A program made the position numbers and the translations under genes. Positions 1-13,100 of a stretch of DNA of 64,000 bases are shown here, piece after piece (within the stretch, counting starts at the first letter, position 1; the number at the start of each line of letters is the position of its first letter). The notes under the pieces were generated by a model. That model did no database searches, was not told the origin of the DNA, and saw only the letters and a list, made by a program, of their open reading frames with translations. The stretch lies in NCBI GenBank assembly GCA_000934455.1, contig KN882225.1:382587-446586 (forward strand), in the 5' to 3' direction. Source of the DNA: Apostichopus parvimensis. Lineage: Eukaryota > Echinodermata > Holothuroidea > Aspidochirotida > Stichopodidae.

Positions 1-338
1 AGTACATGTGGTGAGAAAATTGGGTCAATTGAGGCAATTTTAGACCCCTTTAGGCCTCCCAGGAGCAGCGTAGGAAATTTGTTTACCACTGAGTGAAGAG
101 GTTTGTTTACAAGTGACGAAAACTTCAGGCTCGGATAGCCAAAAATCTACATGGTCATGATACGGAAAATTCATGGTGCCATGAAAGGCCAACTTGTCAG
201 CTATCCGGTGATGGGTAGCGTTTACCTAGTGAAAACTTCTAAAAAGACAGAACTTAGTAATTTACCTAATGTTGGTGGAGTAGAGGCATGAAAGTGACAT
301 GATGGTCGTTTTCAAATAGGAAGCATCTGGCCTTGAAA
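1..338. other. Gene-free left edge
   Basis: No open frame or repeat structure that I can support. It lies 3' of the minus-strand transposase that ends at 339, so it may hold the end of that element, but the window stops before any terminus can be seen. Confidence 0.4.
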
Positions 339-2237
339 TCACTGTAATGCAGGATCATCATTTAACAAACGAGAATCGCATGGATGGTCATGAATTGGTT
401 GCGCTGCTTTGTATACTCTGCACAAATAAGTGTGATTGGTGTAGCTCTCAACTCGGACCATCGAACAATATTTGTTGCATTTTGTGACATAGGCATTGTT
501 AGGCCTTCTACAATATATAGTTAAAGATTCAGAGTTTACTACAGGTACTCTATCGGTTTCCTCGTAGATTCTCTTTACAAGTTGAGCTGCAGGATTTTTC
601 CCGGATCTAACCTTTTTCTTCAATTCTTTCATGTCATTCTGAAATCTCCACGCAGAACAGTTGTCGAGGCAGCCAAATTTAATAACGTCATCGGCAATGT
701 GGAGGAGGCCATGTACGTTGTATACAGCAAATTCCTGACCATAGAGTTCACATCCCCACTTAACGAAGTATTTCAACAATTGGTGAGCATAGTTAACATG
801 TTCAGCTGCCAGCTTGGTAGACACCAGGATACAGATTGCAGTGCTCAATACCAAGAAAAGATTATAGTGATCAGAACCTAGGATATAATTCTATACAAAC
901 CGCCCAGTATACCAAAAAATTCTCTAAATTCGGTGGCTTTCCAACGATCAACTTCATCTAGGCCCCTTGGTTATCTAGCAAAATGACGAGGCACGTTACC
1001 CTGCATGTTGACCAACCGAGCACTAATTTGTGAAATTTGTGTAGCTGATAGTCTCCCTTCCCGCCGTGGGCCTCTCATCCATATCAGCAGCAATTTTCTC
1101 ACTACACCCAAACATACCAAATGCATGTAGTCTAGTGGAAAGTCTGATATCATGTCTAGTTCCGACAATTCAATAAAGGGAGAAACTCCATGGTGGTGTT
1201 CTTCCTGCTGATGAGATAGAAATGTTTCATTGGTCCGCAAGATCAAATTGTCAACCAAGGGATATGTGACCCTCCCAACATATACCCCTTTTTTGAGTAC
1301 ATCGATCACACCCAAAATACCCGGAATACTGTTTCACACATTTTACCATTGCCTTTGCTGGTGCATCACAAACCACACATTACAGTGCTACCTGGAAATG
1401 CTTCCCCTGATATGTAATTCCTTCTTTTAAGGCGTTGTTGATCTCTGCTAAGGAATCTGCCAAGAAATCTAAATTAGATGGCTTGGATTGCCCTATCCCC
1501 ACACTAATGGGGAATACATTAACCTGATTTAAGTTTACAATACTATACAACACTGGCCAGCCACTGCGTTTGCTGCTTTTGAACAATGGAAATCCATCGA
1601 TATTAATGTGCAACTTCAGTTGGTCAATCTGATCGAAGACTGCAACCGAATAACCCAATAGCGTTTTAGTAACCATTTCGTGCAAACCGAAGTTGAAATA
1701 TTGCATGTTTGAAATGGACGGAATAATAACTTCTCGCGGTGTCTTTAACAAAGTGCGAGAAGAAAGTAGAACTTCTGGATGGCCATTCTCGTTCAATATC
1801 CTAAGTATACCATCAACTGTAGTACATTTAACATTACACGAGGTTGCCCACACACGCACTTTATCAACAAAAGACTCTTCGGTATCAGATTCACTACATG
1901 ATGGTGTATCAGAATATGGTTCACTATGACTATCCGACTCAATATTGAGATTTACATGATCAGGGACCACTTCGTCGTGTAGGCTTACTTGTACGTCATC
2001 ATTGTTATTTACTACTTGTAGAGGTGCGTGTTGAGATGATGAGCAGGCCACATCATTGTAGTGATTATAAAGGTCCGAAGCTCCATTGAGAACGTGACAG
2101 ATGTCATCATCTTGGGTAGGCCCATTGCCATCGCTTAGTTGACTACAATCAGTGCTGTCATCATTTTGCATCCTTTTCATACTCATCCATAGTTTACTGT
2201 AATTCCTACGGTTTTCTCTCTTGCGATTTGTGCTCAT
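339..2237 (-). pseudogene. CACTA/Tnp2-like transposase, copy A, decayed
   Basis: The coding sequence reads right to left from an ATG at 2237 (MSTNRKRENRRN, basic, then an acidic Ser/Asp-rich stretch). Visible blocks in order are DGFPLFKSSKRSGWPVL, then [10 protein letters not shown] followed by a CxxC (GCDRC) near 1340, then FPLDYMHLVCLG near 1120, and a C-terminal block (about 800-540) with YNVHGLLHIADD and WRFQNDMKELKKKVR. This order resembles plant Tnp2 transposases followed by the DUF4218-type domain, hence the CACTA/EnSpm-like call. The family name is an inference. The frame is interrupted: an in-frame TAA near 1380, a one-base shift in an A6 run near 1280, further stops near 970, and a shift between about 860 and 970. 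It is clearly related to the copy at 41666-43741. No terminal repeats were identified. It acts, if at all, as a DNA-cutting transposase in the nucleus; this copy is very likely dead. Confidence 0.72.
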
Positions 2238-2429
2238 GATGTGAATGTAGGCCAACAGTAAATTAAAAAAATTATTTTTAAGGTTAAGAATCTTTGCAGC
2301 AATTAGCAGAGCTGTCCTTATTTGTAATTTACTCAGCTGGGAATTGAACGCTATATCGGGTTGAAAACGATGTTCTGAAATGGATAGAGAATGATATAGT
2401 GTAACAATATTGCCATTGGATACAAACAA

Positions 2430-2754
2430 TTTGTTGAAAATTTTGCTTTGTCATATTCAGAGTCATTTTCACTGTACGCCTTCTCAAAAGGGCAATTCCA
2501 TGGCAAGTTGGTAACAGTGTGACAGTTGGAGAGTGAATTAGTTAATTAGTCCATTCTACAAAGTGCCAAGAAGGCCAAGCAGAAAAATGATTTCTCATAT
2601 ATGCAACCAAATATTAGTTTGTAGCCTTACATCTTGTCAGTATACTATATAGATTTTGCATGATCTGTTTAGGCATGAATGCATTAGGCTAGTCATTATT
2701 TAACCTCCATTGTCCATGTATCTAAAAGAAAAACACAGATTACGTGGCTGAGAA
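2430..2754. other. Intergenic stretch
   Basis: AT-rich sequence between the 5' side of the transposase and a small inverted-repeat element. I see no gene or repeat in it. Confidence 0.4.
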
Positions 2755-2921
2755 CAGGGCTCGAAATAACCATAGGCACCGGAGGCCATGGCCTCTGTGC
2801 CCTTCAAAACTAAAATTGCCATTGTACTGTAGAGGAGGATGGCCTTGGTGCCCTGGTTCAAATATGCAATGGCCTCAGACTCAGTGCCCTTCAATTTATT
2901 GAACATTCATTTCGAGCCCCG
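2755..2921. mobile_element. Small inverted-repeat element (MITE-like)
   Basis: The ends are CAGGGCTCGAAAT and, on the other strand, CGGGGCTCGAAAT: 12 of 13 bases match. The interior repeats blocks with GGCCATGGCCTC and GTGCCCTTCAA. Length is 167 bp. The flanks (gctgagaa and tcagaata) do not form a clear target duplication, so the boundary may be off or the copy old. Terminal sequences of this type are familiar from nonautonomous hAT-like elements; assignment to a superfamily is tentative. Confidence 0.55.
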
Positions 2922-3014
2922 TCAGAATAATCATTTAACATCATGATATTTTTGTAATTTAATTTAATTTAACTTGATTTGTTTTTTAATTATACTTATT
3001 ATTGTTTTATTCTT

Positions 3015-3093
3015 CATCATGTAAAGCGCATATGAATATATATATGTTATAGTATTTCCGCTATATAAGGAACCATAATAATAATAATAATAT
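3015..3093 (+). repeat. GCGCTATATAA-(ATA)n repeat tail
   Basis: A GTAAAGCGC box, then a CGCTATATAAGG box, then (ATA/ATAA)n. The same box plus trinucleotide tail occurs in the opposite orientation at 31289-31340. This looks like the 3' tail of a short interspersed element or LINE family common in marine invertebrates. Confidence 0.45.
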
Positions 3094-3134
3094 TGCTAAT
3101 AACATGTCCATATGGATTAAAGTAGTGTTTACCA

Positions 3135-3290
3135 GAGTTGTAGTACCCGTACTCTTACTCTAGTACCAATTTCCGTACTCGTGAGTCGGTACTCGTACCC
3201 ATACTCACAGTTTCATTTTCCTTGGACCCGTACTCATAGGCCGATACCCGTACTCATGAGCCTGCACCCATGGGTCCAGCACTTGTAGTG
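3135..3290. repeat. Degenerate GTACTCGTAC-type simple repeat
   Basis: About 150 bp built from variations of CCCGTACTC and CTCATGAG words (GTACCCGTACTC, GTACTCGTGAG, GTACTCGTACCC). No open frame. It may be a subterminal part of a transposon. Confidence 0.45.
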
Positions 3291-3467
3291 CTCTGTTTAA
3301 TATGAATGCAATGGAAATTATATGACACATAAATATACTCAGTGACATATAGAAATATTTTTGTTTGTACATGTATACCTGGGAACACTATGGTATATAC
3401 ACAGTTGGATGACTTTTCAGGTGAATTTCAAAACTTGCCAGTGGGAGAACATCGGGCAACCCGGTAC

Positions 3468-4572
3468 TAGGGTTGTTTATTTTTTTTGGGAAATCGAATA
3501 AATCAGATTTTTTGGGCTTTAAATCAAAATTTATTTAAATCAATTTTTTTTTTCAATAAAATTTTGTGAAATTTTGCTATAATCAAAAGTTCAATTTCCT
3601 CTTAAATGTTACCTAAATCTTCAAAAATCACCTATACCCACCCATATTACATACGAGCAGTCAGCCCAATGTTTTAATTTGATTTCCAGACAATCAACGG
3701 AAGTCATGCTGTCTTGTATATATATAATTTCACAATTAGGCCATATACCCCCCCCCCCCACTAAGGGGCCAATTTCCCTTTGTTGAACGCAGACCTTCTT
3801 TGTACCCAATGAGCTACTTCACAACCATAGTTTATGCAATATACTGTCTATACACAGGAAGTTAATTCATTCATGATACTCCACCCCAGTAAGGTTTGAT
3901 TGGAGGGATTATAGGGAATTGTATTCTATTTGGTAGTTGACACTTCACTCTGAATAGGGAGTACCACAGAAGAAGTGTGCATGGGCTCATACTAGGCTAT
4001 ATATCTATAAGTGCACCCAATTCAGTATTATCCAAGCTCACACACTTCATTGAGTCTCTATCAAACAGGTCAACTAGAGGGGATTCTTGCAGGCAATTTC
4101 TAGAATTGTTGAATTTCTTTTAGTACGATGGGACCACATGCCATACCGGTGTGACAGGATTTTTCTCCCTGAAAATCCCCCCCCCCCGGGGGAATAAAAC
4201 AGGTTTAATATAAGTTCGTTTGTTTCATAACATTTTGAAGTTCCACTAAAGCAAGAGACTCGGCTCTTTCCTTTCTACAATCAAGACTATTCGCTTTGGT
4301 ATTTATACGAGTTTCATTATTTCAGTTTAATCAGTGCCATGGGCTATAGATATTACTGGGATTTACTGAAGTTGCTTTGATACTTGATTGAGACTCTACT
4401 TAATTAAGAATTGTTTGATTTCAGAGATTAAGCTGACCAAAATTCAACTTTTCCTGCCAAGAATTAGAAAAGTGATTTAAATCAGTGATTTCCCAAAAAA
4501 ATCATTTGATTTAAATCGCGATTAAAATCACTGATTTAAATTAACGTGATTTAAGTCAAACCACCCTGCCTA
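3468..4572. mobile_element. Possible inverted-repeat DNA element with AAATCA-rich ends
   Basis: Both ends are rich in TTTAAATCA words. The right end reads ATTTAAGTCAAACCACCCTG, a terminus type known from hAT-like elements. The left end (AGGGTTGTTTATTTTTTTTG) matches it only loosely. The interior has no coding potential. Boundaries and class are weakly supported. Confidence 0.35.
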
Positions 4573-5194
4573 GAACAGTTATATAGATCTTCAAAATTTA
4601 TGCAATAGAAATTGAAAAGTATAAAGTCATATGTCATATTCAGCTAACATTCCTGTTCTTCTGAGGGTCACTAAAAAGCTAATGGTGATTTGTTGAGAAA
4701 GGCAATCGAGACAGAAGTAACTACTGCATTGGTTATTATATTTCTGGGAATCTCCCACTGGCAAAAGGCAACAAAATGTTTATGAAAAATCGTTTCCAAC
4801 TGCGTATCCCCTCCATATCGGGTGGTGGAGGATTAAAATGACATACAGAGAACAATATGATTTGTGAGGTACTTTTTTGCTGAGGGAGGAGGGTCACAAG
4901 GTATGAATATGACAAAAGGACTTTGAACAGCACAATATGAATGGATATGAATAAACAATATGCCTATATCTTAAGCCCACGCCTGGGTCGTATGTGACCA
5001 ACCTCTTCCCCAGGACACGTGCAACTCGAAACTGCCAGTAGGTACTGGGAAATTTGGGCAGCGAGATACAGAGGCAATGGGGCGTGACGACTCGCGCTGT
5101 TGCGACTTAAGCCACCTAGCTCTCGGCCATTGTTGCACAAATCCCACCCTTCTTATCGAGAGCCGTGGGCTAAGAGGCTTATTTGCCACAGGCA

Positions 5195-5735
5195 CTGATG
5201 GATCCAATTTTTTTTAGGGGGGGGGGGAGGCCAATTGCTACATGGGCACTAATATGGGTGGGAGTATAATTGCTACAAATGGTGTAGATATTGCTACAAG
5301 TGCAATATAATGGATCCAGGATTTTTTTTGGGGGGGGGGTGGTGGTGTGGGATAGGAGGCCAATTGCTACATAGGGACCAATGACGTGGGGGTAGGAAGC
5401 GAATTGCTTCATGGACACATGGACATGGGGAGGGAGTATAATTGATACAATGGCACTATAATAGATCCAATTTTTAAGGGGGTAGAGGATAGAAGGCCAG
5501 TTAACATCGGCACTAATGGAAGAGGGTTGGAGTAAAATTGATAGAAGGGCACTAATAGAAATGGATCCAGATTTTTAGGTGGTGGGGATACGAGGTCAAT
5601 TGCTGCATGGGCACTGATGGGGGTGGGGGAATATAATTGTTACTGGTGCACTGTAATGGATCCGTTTTTTTTTTAAGTGGAGGAGGCCAATTGCAACATG
5701 GGCACTAATGGGGGTGGGAGTATAATTGCTACAAT
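5195..5735. repeat. G-rich minisatellite, about five units of 95-150 bp
   Basis: Each unit contains ATGGATCCA followed by a T-run and G-run, then GAGGCCAATTGCTACATGGGCACTAATG and GGTGGGAGTATAATTGCTAC in variable spelling. Units start near 5199, 5310, 5461, 5557 and 5656. A diverged relative begins near 6790 (CTAATTGCTACGAG). The array is noncoding. Confidence 0.75.
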
Positions 5736-7031
5736 TATAAAACAAACATAAATAGACACAATGACAGATGGAAATATAATGTACACTGTTGGATGACTTG
5801 TTCATGGCCAGGGTAATTTCAAAACCTGAGAGAACATAGGGCAATCTGGGACAGTTTTAGATCTTCACCTCCTGCCACAAACATTAAGTTTTTGCTTTGC
5901 ATGACATGTTTATCCCCCTCCCCGTACTACCCCTCTCCCATATTCCATACCATAGCTTCAATATGCTTTCCATTGCCCACTGTCCACGCTCTACCGCAAT
6001 ATATATATATCAACCTCACCTAGAAAGTAAATTGGGGAAGGTTTACTTTCCCCAATTTACCAAATAATTGGTACAGCACCCCCCCCCCCCATGCACACAC
6101 ACACATACCAAAAATACCCCACATACACCAAATTCTATCTACACAACTTTCAGGGTAACTTCAGCATAAATAGTCATTAAAATGAGGGTCCAGTACGAGT
6201 TGACTTAACTGTGTTTTTGGGGGAGGGGGAGGGGGAATTAGCAAATTCCCACCCAATCCATCAGCTAGGTAGTAGTAAGAAACATATAATTTCTCCATCC
6301 AAACCAGAACAAACAACATGCTCGTTAATGTTCTATTCAACTCTGGTAAACCTCACTTCAAAAGGCATGAATTAAAGAGGGGCTCTACTTCTTTCAGATG
6401 AAACTACTGAGAAATATATTCAAATATCCACAATACCACACAATGAAATACTTTTGTTAATTAGGCTGAACACCAATTTGAAAACTGCAGTGGATTAAGA
6501 CCTGAATTACAATTTCTTTACCTATAATTTAAGGTGTGAAGATGACCACAAAAGTAAGCCATGAATGGATTTGATAACCTGGCTTAAGCAATGAATACCA
6601 GTTTGCAAACTGAAGTGAACCACATTTAAGCTAATAAATGAAGTTTGTAAAGTATGAACATCACAAGAGGGCTTTGTTCAATCAATCCCTACAGTATCCT
6701 ACTGAATGATTGTAAAGTTTGAATATCACAAAATGACTTTCTTCAATTAACCCCCTACAGTATCTATAAACCTACACTAGGTCTATAGGGAGTCTAATTG
6801 CTACGAGCTAGGGAACTATAGTAGATACAGGAGTTTATTTTGAGGGGTGAGGGAGGGGGATGTATACAGGAGGGGTGGGGGGGGGGAACATGAAGCTAAT
6901 TGTCTTCCCCTTCCGTGATGATTTTTGTGTAGCCTATGGCATAAAATTTGGATGCCACCCCTACTCCTTTTATCACCCCTCTAAAGTAGAAAGCTGCTGC
7001 CAGCTAAAATTTAACTCCACTTATTGATTAT
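5736..7031. other. Gene-free stretch with C- and G-runs
   Basis: Low-complexity intergenic DNA with poly-C and poly-G runs and one perfect hairpin near 6040. No supported gene. Confidence 0.4.
6027..6060. repeat. Perfect 13-bp inverted repeat
   Basis: GTAAATTGGGGAA and TTCCCCAATTTAC are perfect reverse complements around an 8-base loop. It has no terminator role in an animal genome that I can argue for; it could be a cruciform-prone site or the relic of a small element. Confidence 0.6.
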
Positions 7032-7039
7032 GGTGGCAC

Positions 7040-7231
7040 CAGTGGCGTAGCTACGAGGAGGCCTGGGTGGGCAGTGGCCCACCCACAGAAGAGCTGCCCC
7101 CAGTTTCCCCCACACGGAAAAGTTTGGAAATGATTTCAGCCAAAGTATCCTATGCCTACAACACAGACAAAGCTTCCTACACCTATGTTCGAACCAGCCA
7201 TACAACGTGCACAAAACTGGCTACGCCACTG
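7040..7231. mobile_element. hAT-type MITE with perfect 8-bp target duplication
   Basis: The element begins CAGTGGCGTAGC and ends GCTACGCCACTG, a perfect 12-bp terminal inverted repeat. It is flanked on both sides by GGTGGCAC (7032-7039 and 7232-7239), an exact 8-bp target-site duplication as made by hAT transposases. At 192 bp it has no room for a transposase, so it is nonautonomous. Exact duplications suggest a fairly recent insertion. Related but less perfect termini occur at 48352-48662. Confidence 0.93.
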
Positions 7232-7239
7232 GGTGGCAC

Positions 7240-8454
7240 ACAAGTGTTGAATATTGTTGCCATTACATGCAGAAGAAAAGAATGTTTTTAACTTTATTTG
7301 TTATGAATTATGATAGGAACATCAATGAATTCTCAAGGCAAAATGTAACATTTTCGATGGGGGAAGTAAAACAGAAGTTGGGGTTGGAAGAGATTGCATG
7401 ATAATGTGTACGTGTTGATTTCTATTAATTGTTACAGGAAACTTAGTTAGTTGATGCCCCTGTTTGGAAACTTTATATCGATGTCAAAGCAGACATGTCT
7501 TGAGAAAATGTGTACCTTTGAACCAAGAAAGTTATGTTCAAACTCATTCAATTTATCTGGACATGTTCTGGTTAAAAATAAAAGGGCTGGGACCATTTAA
7601 AAAAAAAAAGGAATTTGCTACTTCTATACTGTATTATTCCATAGGAAATTAGTGTTACGTGTCACTGGAACATTTTAAGCTACGCCTGACATGGACCCAT
7701 TTCTTGACAAATCTTGTACCGATACCCCAAGAAAGTTATAAACAAAACTCAAACTAGTCATCTACACATGCATGTTGTGGTTGCAAATAAAGGGTCCGAA
7801 CCATTTTCCGAAAAATAAAAAATAAAAAACTGACAAACAAATATGCACATTATTAAATCGAGCCCTAACTTTTTGCGGCCATTTTAGTCGGCCGTCTGAA
7901 CTTAGCAACAATGGACGTTGTTGGCTCGATGTAATAATGCGTGCACCTGTTTTCAACAACATGTACAGTACCCTAACCAATAACACTAAGACCAACTTTT
8001 TCGTTTATTTCTGTACTAATAATCAAATCAAACAGTTAAAAAAGGATTAAAAATAGTGTGAAAAATATCTAAACCCTAACCTGTAATATAATCACCCACA
8101 TTTTCTTTTCAAGGATTAACCAAAAACAGGTAGCCTATGTCTGGCCTACACATTATTAATTAACAAGCCCCCATCTTTTTGGTTTTCCTGTAAACGTGAG
8201 ATATCAAAATAAAGGATGTTTAGATGCAACTTTCAAGGTGCCATTCAGGCAATCTGGGAGACATTTTTTGCCGCCAAAATTTTCGATTGACACTACGCGC
8301 CAACCGATGGTGGCGCTCAGCTTAGATAGTGTCACGGGGAAATTCGGGCACAAAAGTTTCTGCCCATAAACTTAAATGGTCCCGTACGCCGATGCACTAT
8401 GCGTGTAGCGTTTTCCAATGGTTTTGAGAAAATATTATTAGCCTATACATTTTT
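7240..8454. other. Gene-free stretch
   Basis: AT-rich intergenic DNA. Two similar segments (about 7450-7620 and 7680-7830), each with a CCAAGAAAGTTAT word and an AAATAAAGGG tail before an A-rich run, look like a diverged duplicate. No coding evidence. Confidence 0.35.
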
Positions 8455-9525
8455 TAAACAGATTTTGTAATGCAAAATGTTTGTAGGCCTACCAACAATC
8501 ATGACTATTTTTCTGATTCCATTTCAGGATATTTATATGATATTTTAACAACATTTTGAAATAATGTTGTCAAAACATTTATTAAACATTTTAATAAATA
8601 TTATTACAACATTGTAAAGATATTTTGTATTGCAAAACGTAAAAATGTTTTGAAAACGTTTTTAACATACCAGTTTATCAGCATATTCAATGAATCAATT
8701 TGAAGATTAGCCAATGTTTTTTTATAATATTTTTAATGCATATATGCCAACAATGCATACTTTTATCTGACTTCAGTAGACAATATTCATATGATATTTG
8801 AACAACATTTTGATATAATGTTGTATGTAACAAATTTTAAAACATGTTCTTACAATAATATTGAATTGTATAACGCATTAAAACATTATGACATAACGTT
8901 TTAAAAATGGATGATTCAGCCAATGTTTGTTTGAAGTCTTTTTTTTTTTTGGCGTTGTTTTGTCATACACTTATAGTGTCGTGAACCCTCATGTATATTT
9001 AATATATGCAGATGTATGTAAATACTCTGTTTAACTTATCCCTTAAATGATTTCCAGGAATTCAACTTATATGTAGTGTGATTGGCTGCTGCTGTATTGT
9101 GACAGAAACGTTAACTTATGATTGGAGGAAAGTATCATATCTTTTGCCTCGTGTATGACAGTTTTGTTAGCCAATTCAGTCTTACTGTATACCTCTACCG
9201 TATAAAGTATCCGTGTGAGAAGGCACGTTAAATATACTTGTAATACCACTAATTATATAGGTTTCAACATATCTAATCTAATCATTCGTGCGAAATAAAT
9301 AGTACGAATCACTACATCTCTCTGTTGGACTGGTTATTTACGTTTTTCGTGTCGTCCCTGCCACGCGACCATCGAAATCTGCCTTACCGTACTGGTACGG
9401 ACGCGACAGGCGTATATATACCAACAATGCATACTTTTATCTGACTTAATTAGAAAATATTTATATGATATTTGAACAACATTTTCATATAATGTTGTAA
9501 GTAAAACATTCAAACATATGTTATT
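8455..9525. repeat. Dispersed AT-rich repeat, three copies
   Basis: Copies near 8487, 8748 and 9420 share ATATGATATTTGAACAACATTTTNATATAATGTTG in variable form; two also share ATGCATACTTTTATCTGACTT. They are rich in ACAACATT and AATGTTGT inverted words. The copies are separated by unrelated sequence, so this is an interspersed rather than a strictly tandem family. Confidence 0.6.
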
Positions 9526-9628
9526 GTATTTTTGACCGCAACTCCGTACTGGTTCACGCGGGCCTCGAAACTGCGAGTAGCGACTGCAAACCGCGGCCGT
9601 ATGGAAAGCCGTTTTAACATTTAATAAG

Positions 9629-10012
9629 GAATTTCAGATATCTCGAAATAATTTCAGATATCTGAAATTAAATTTCAGATATCTAAAATTTATTTCAGAT
9701 ATCTTCAAATAATTGCAGATATCTTAAACTCAATTTCAGATATCTCGAAATACCAGAGAATATGAGATATCTGAAAATTTAATTCGAGATATCTGAAATT
9801 TAATTCGAGATATCTGAAATTTAATTCGAGATATCTGCATTTCTATTTCAGATATCTCGAATTCAATTTCAGATATCTAATTCAATTTCAGATATCTGAA
9901 AAAGAATTTCAGAAAACTCGAATTCATTTTCAGATATCTCGAATTCAATTTCAGATATCTCGAATTCAATTTCAGATATCTGTAATTAAATTTCAGATAT
10001 CTCGAATTCATT
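9629..10012. repeat. Array of 17 GATATC palindromes
   Basis: Short units of about 20 bp, each centred on AGATATCT: TTTCAGATATCTCGAA. I count 17 intact GATATC cores and one degenerate unit. Units 1-6 and 11-17 run as CAGATATCTC-type; units 7-10 run as GAGATATCTG, the reverse complement, so a block inside the array is inverted. The array ends about 130 bp before the start codon of the integrase-core gene. Confidence 0.85.
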
Positions 10013-10143
10013 CCACAACTAGTTAATTATATGCATATTATGTAGATAAGACCTAAGTTTGGCATAACTGTAGTACAGCTGTGTTCGACAACAAGATATA
10101 CCTGTATGATATGCCTATACAGTACAGCTAGAGTTAATGCAAG

Positions 10144-13100
10144 ATGGAGGTTAGTAAAACTTTGAGAGGAATTTCACGACATCTTCGAACCGTTTCACGT
10201 ACTTTGTCCGATACTGGAGACATCGTCAATGCAAAACGAACGTTGGATTTGTGCAAAGCAAATCTATTAAGGCTCCATGGCACTATTGGCAACGCTAACT
10301 TCAACATGTCTTTTATTGATGCCCTATTGCAAGCCGTGGAATCGACAGATTTACCTCCTTTGAACGATTCACATCACTATGTTGACGAACGCTTAAAAAC
10401 AGGTTGGTCATCGTATTTTATTGCTTGACTAGGCCTAAAGTAAGGCACTCGGTCTTGGCTGTTAGGCATTTAAAAGGAGCATTATTACGTACATTTCTAT
10501 ACAGGTACTGTATATGCTGCTATCATGTGCTAACCATCCATGCAGACTTTTAAATACCACTAAACATGGTCCTCTGCAATCACACAGACCCAGGTCATCA
10601 ATTCATCATGATTGAAGTAATATCCTTCAATTAGTGTGAACAGATCAGTAAGTAATATCATTTTGACTTCTTAGATTTCATCTTTGTTTTTAGGTGGCAA
10701 GGGTCGTCCAAAGTTAGATGTGTCAAGGCAACAATTGCAACTACTTGTTGAGAAAGGATTTTCCACAAAGATGATTGCCAGTGCTCTCAAGTGTTCAAAA
10801 TCATGGGTTTACAAGATCCTTAAGAAGGAAGGATTAAATGCAAGATCCAGATATACCAACATGACATATATTTCTCTACGAGAACATGTTGCAAACTTGC
10901 ATAGAGAATTTCCTAATAGTGGAGAGAAGGTACAGTACTTGTATAGTTAGATAATACTGCATTTATCCCTGCACTGTCTGCATAAATGAATTATAGTGTA
11001 TATGGATTTTGCACTTAAAATGCTGGAAAATGAAAGAAAGGCAAATCACAACTTGTGAAAACAGTAATAATTTTTCTCTCTCACATTATAAACCTACAGT
11101 ATTTCCAAAATATCAGGCACATGGAAAGTATTTCAATTGTATGTCAAATGTATCAGTACATATGCTATGGTTTAGTATTGCAGTCAGGACTACTGTAGTC
11201 TACAGTTTCAATACATGTATTAATTGAATTTTGGTTTAAATGACAAGAGAAACCTACTTTATGCATGTATGATGGAGTGTGTGTATTGTGCTTGTGATGC
11301 TTAGCTAATAAACACTATCTCAAGAAGGGCAACTCTGACTGACTTCATACTTTGCATGTGCATGTCTCATATTGAGAAAATAAAGGTTAGTGTTTTTTAT
11401 GGAGGTCAAAGGTAATTTGAGGTTACTGGTCGTCACGATCTGAAAACTGTGTAAATTTTATATCTAAAGGTAGGAAGCATATATACTTATAATAATATCA
11501 TACTTAGTTTGTAGATCATATTGAACACATGCAAGAACTTTACTGTTTTCGGTGGTTTGTTCTGCCACAGTAGAATGACCTATTTTCATAATACCATAGT
11601 GCAATTGCACATAAAACCAGTGGTTCAGGACATTTATCACATGTCCATACTGAGTCTTGTGTAATGAAGTCATCGAAACTTACTGCATTTTTGCATTCTG
11701 GATTAAAGGTTAACTGAGAACACACAGCCTACATATTACATACTGTCATTCACTGTCTTTGCTGTGATAAATGTACAACAGTATTGTGCAAGGGTGCCAC
11801 AATGGCTCTCAATGACATACATGATTGTTTTTAGAATGTTTTGGGAACACATGAATAAACTCTGATGGCCCTTTGAGAGTCCACCCTTTTAATGCCAATG
11901 TACATCTCTCTTCTACAGATGATGAGAAGCTACTTGAGAGCAGATGGTATTAGAGTTCAACGAAGGAGAGTTGGGTCTGCTCTGGAACTAGCTGACCCTG
12001 TGGGTGCGGCTGGTAGATGGGGATCATCAGTTTCAAGGCGTAGCTATTCTGTGCCAGGTCCTACCAGTCTATGGCACATTGATGGCCACATGAAGCTTAT
12101 CAGGTCTGTTTTGATTTTCTACTGGGAAATATCGAGCACATTGGAGCTATAGCTGAGACCAATAGGCAACAGATTAAAAAGAGAAAGTGCATACAAATAT
12201 AGAAATTCATTGAGGAAGGTTTATACTTTCTCTTGCAAATGTAAACTTCTTGAGAAGTCACACTTAGAGGTCATCAGTATTGCCTTCAAATATGCTGCAA
12301 AAGTCAAATTGTTTGGTCAAGAATGCTCAAATTAACATGCCCAAGTAGTCAAAAGATGTGTGACATGACCAGTGTAGTGAAATGTATTTTGCGTGTTGTC
12401 GTATTGTTGTCTGTTACATAACATTTGGTGTAACTTTGTTTGACCATACCTCAAATTGTTCAGATTCAGCTGCATAATTATTCACACATGTTTGAACGAG
12501 GTCCTTGCGTAATTGGCTTGTTGAACCCTCGTGATTTGTATTACGTAATAAGTCCTTTCCAATGTCCTTTGATATATATTGGGCGCACACGGAAAAGGGA
12601 CCACTGGCGTTGGTTGCGTTTAGCCAGAATACGTAATTTATATTTAAGATCTGAGATCCGAAACAGCCATGGAAAGTTATGCCACGTAATGCAGTTCGCA
12701 ATAGTGGTTTCTGGAAGTTCTCGACTTTAAAGGGCTAAAGAGGTATTTTGGTGTTTATATATTATAAGTTAAATGCTTTCTTCGTGTGTTTTTGCTGGTT
12801 TATGTTTGTGCAATAGTGAAATTTGTGTATTTATTTGTGCCAAAAAACAAACTATAAAAATGTTGTATTTAGTACTGTAAGTTTTCTATTTTTGTATTTC
12901 GATAGTTTTACGGAGTCATGGAGTCATATACGAATGCGAAGAAATAAATTTCGGTGACTTTACTCTTGTTTGAAACCGTGCGTCATTTTTCGTCTTGCCA
13001 CGACCGTTGCAACCAGTATCCAGATGTAGAAGATCTCTGAGCAAAAAGGCTTTCTATTTGTTTGTATGTGTTATCGATGCTTTGGTCTGTTACTTCTGCA

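Noticed and set aside
12414-12730. Overlapping open frames of about 95 codons on both strands
   Set aside because: They lie in an intron of the integrase-core gene and show no homology or splice support.
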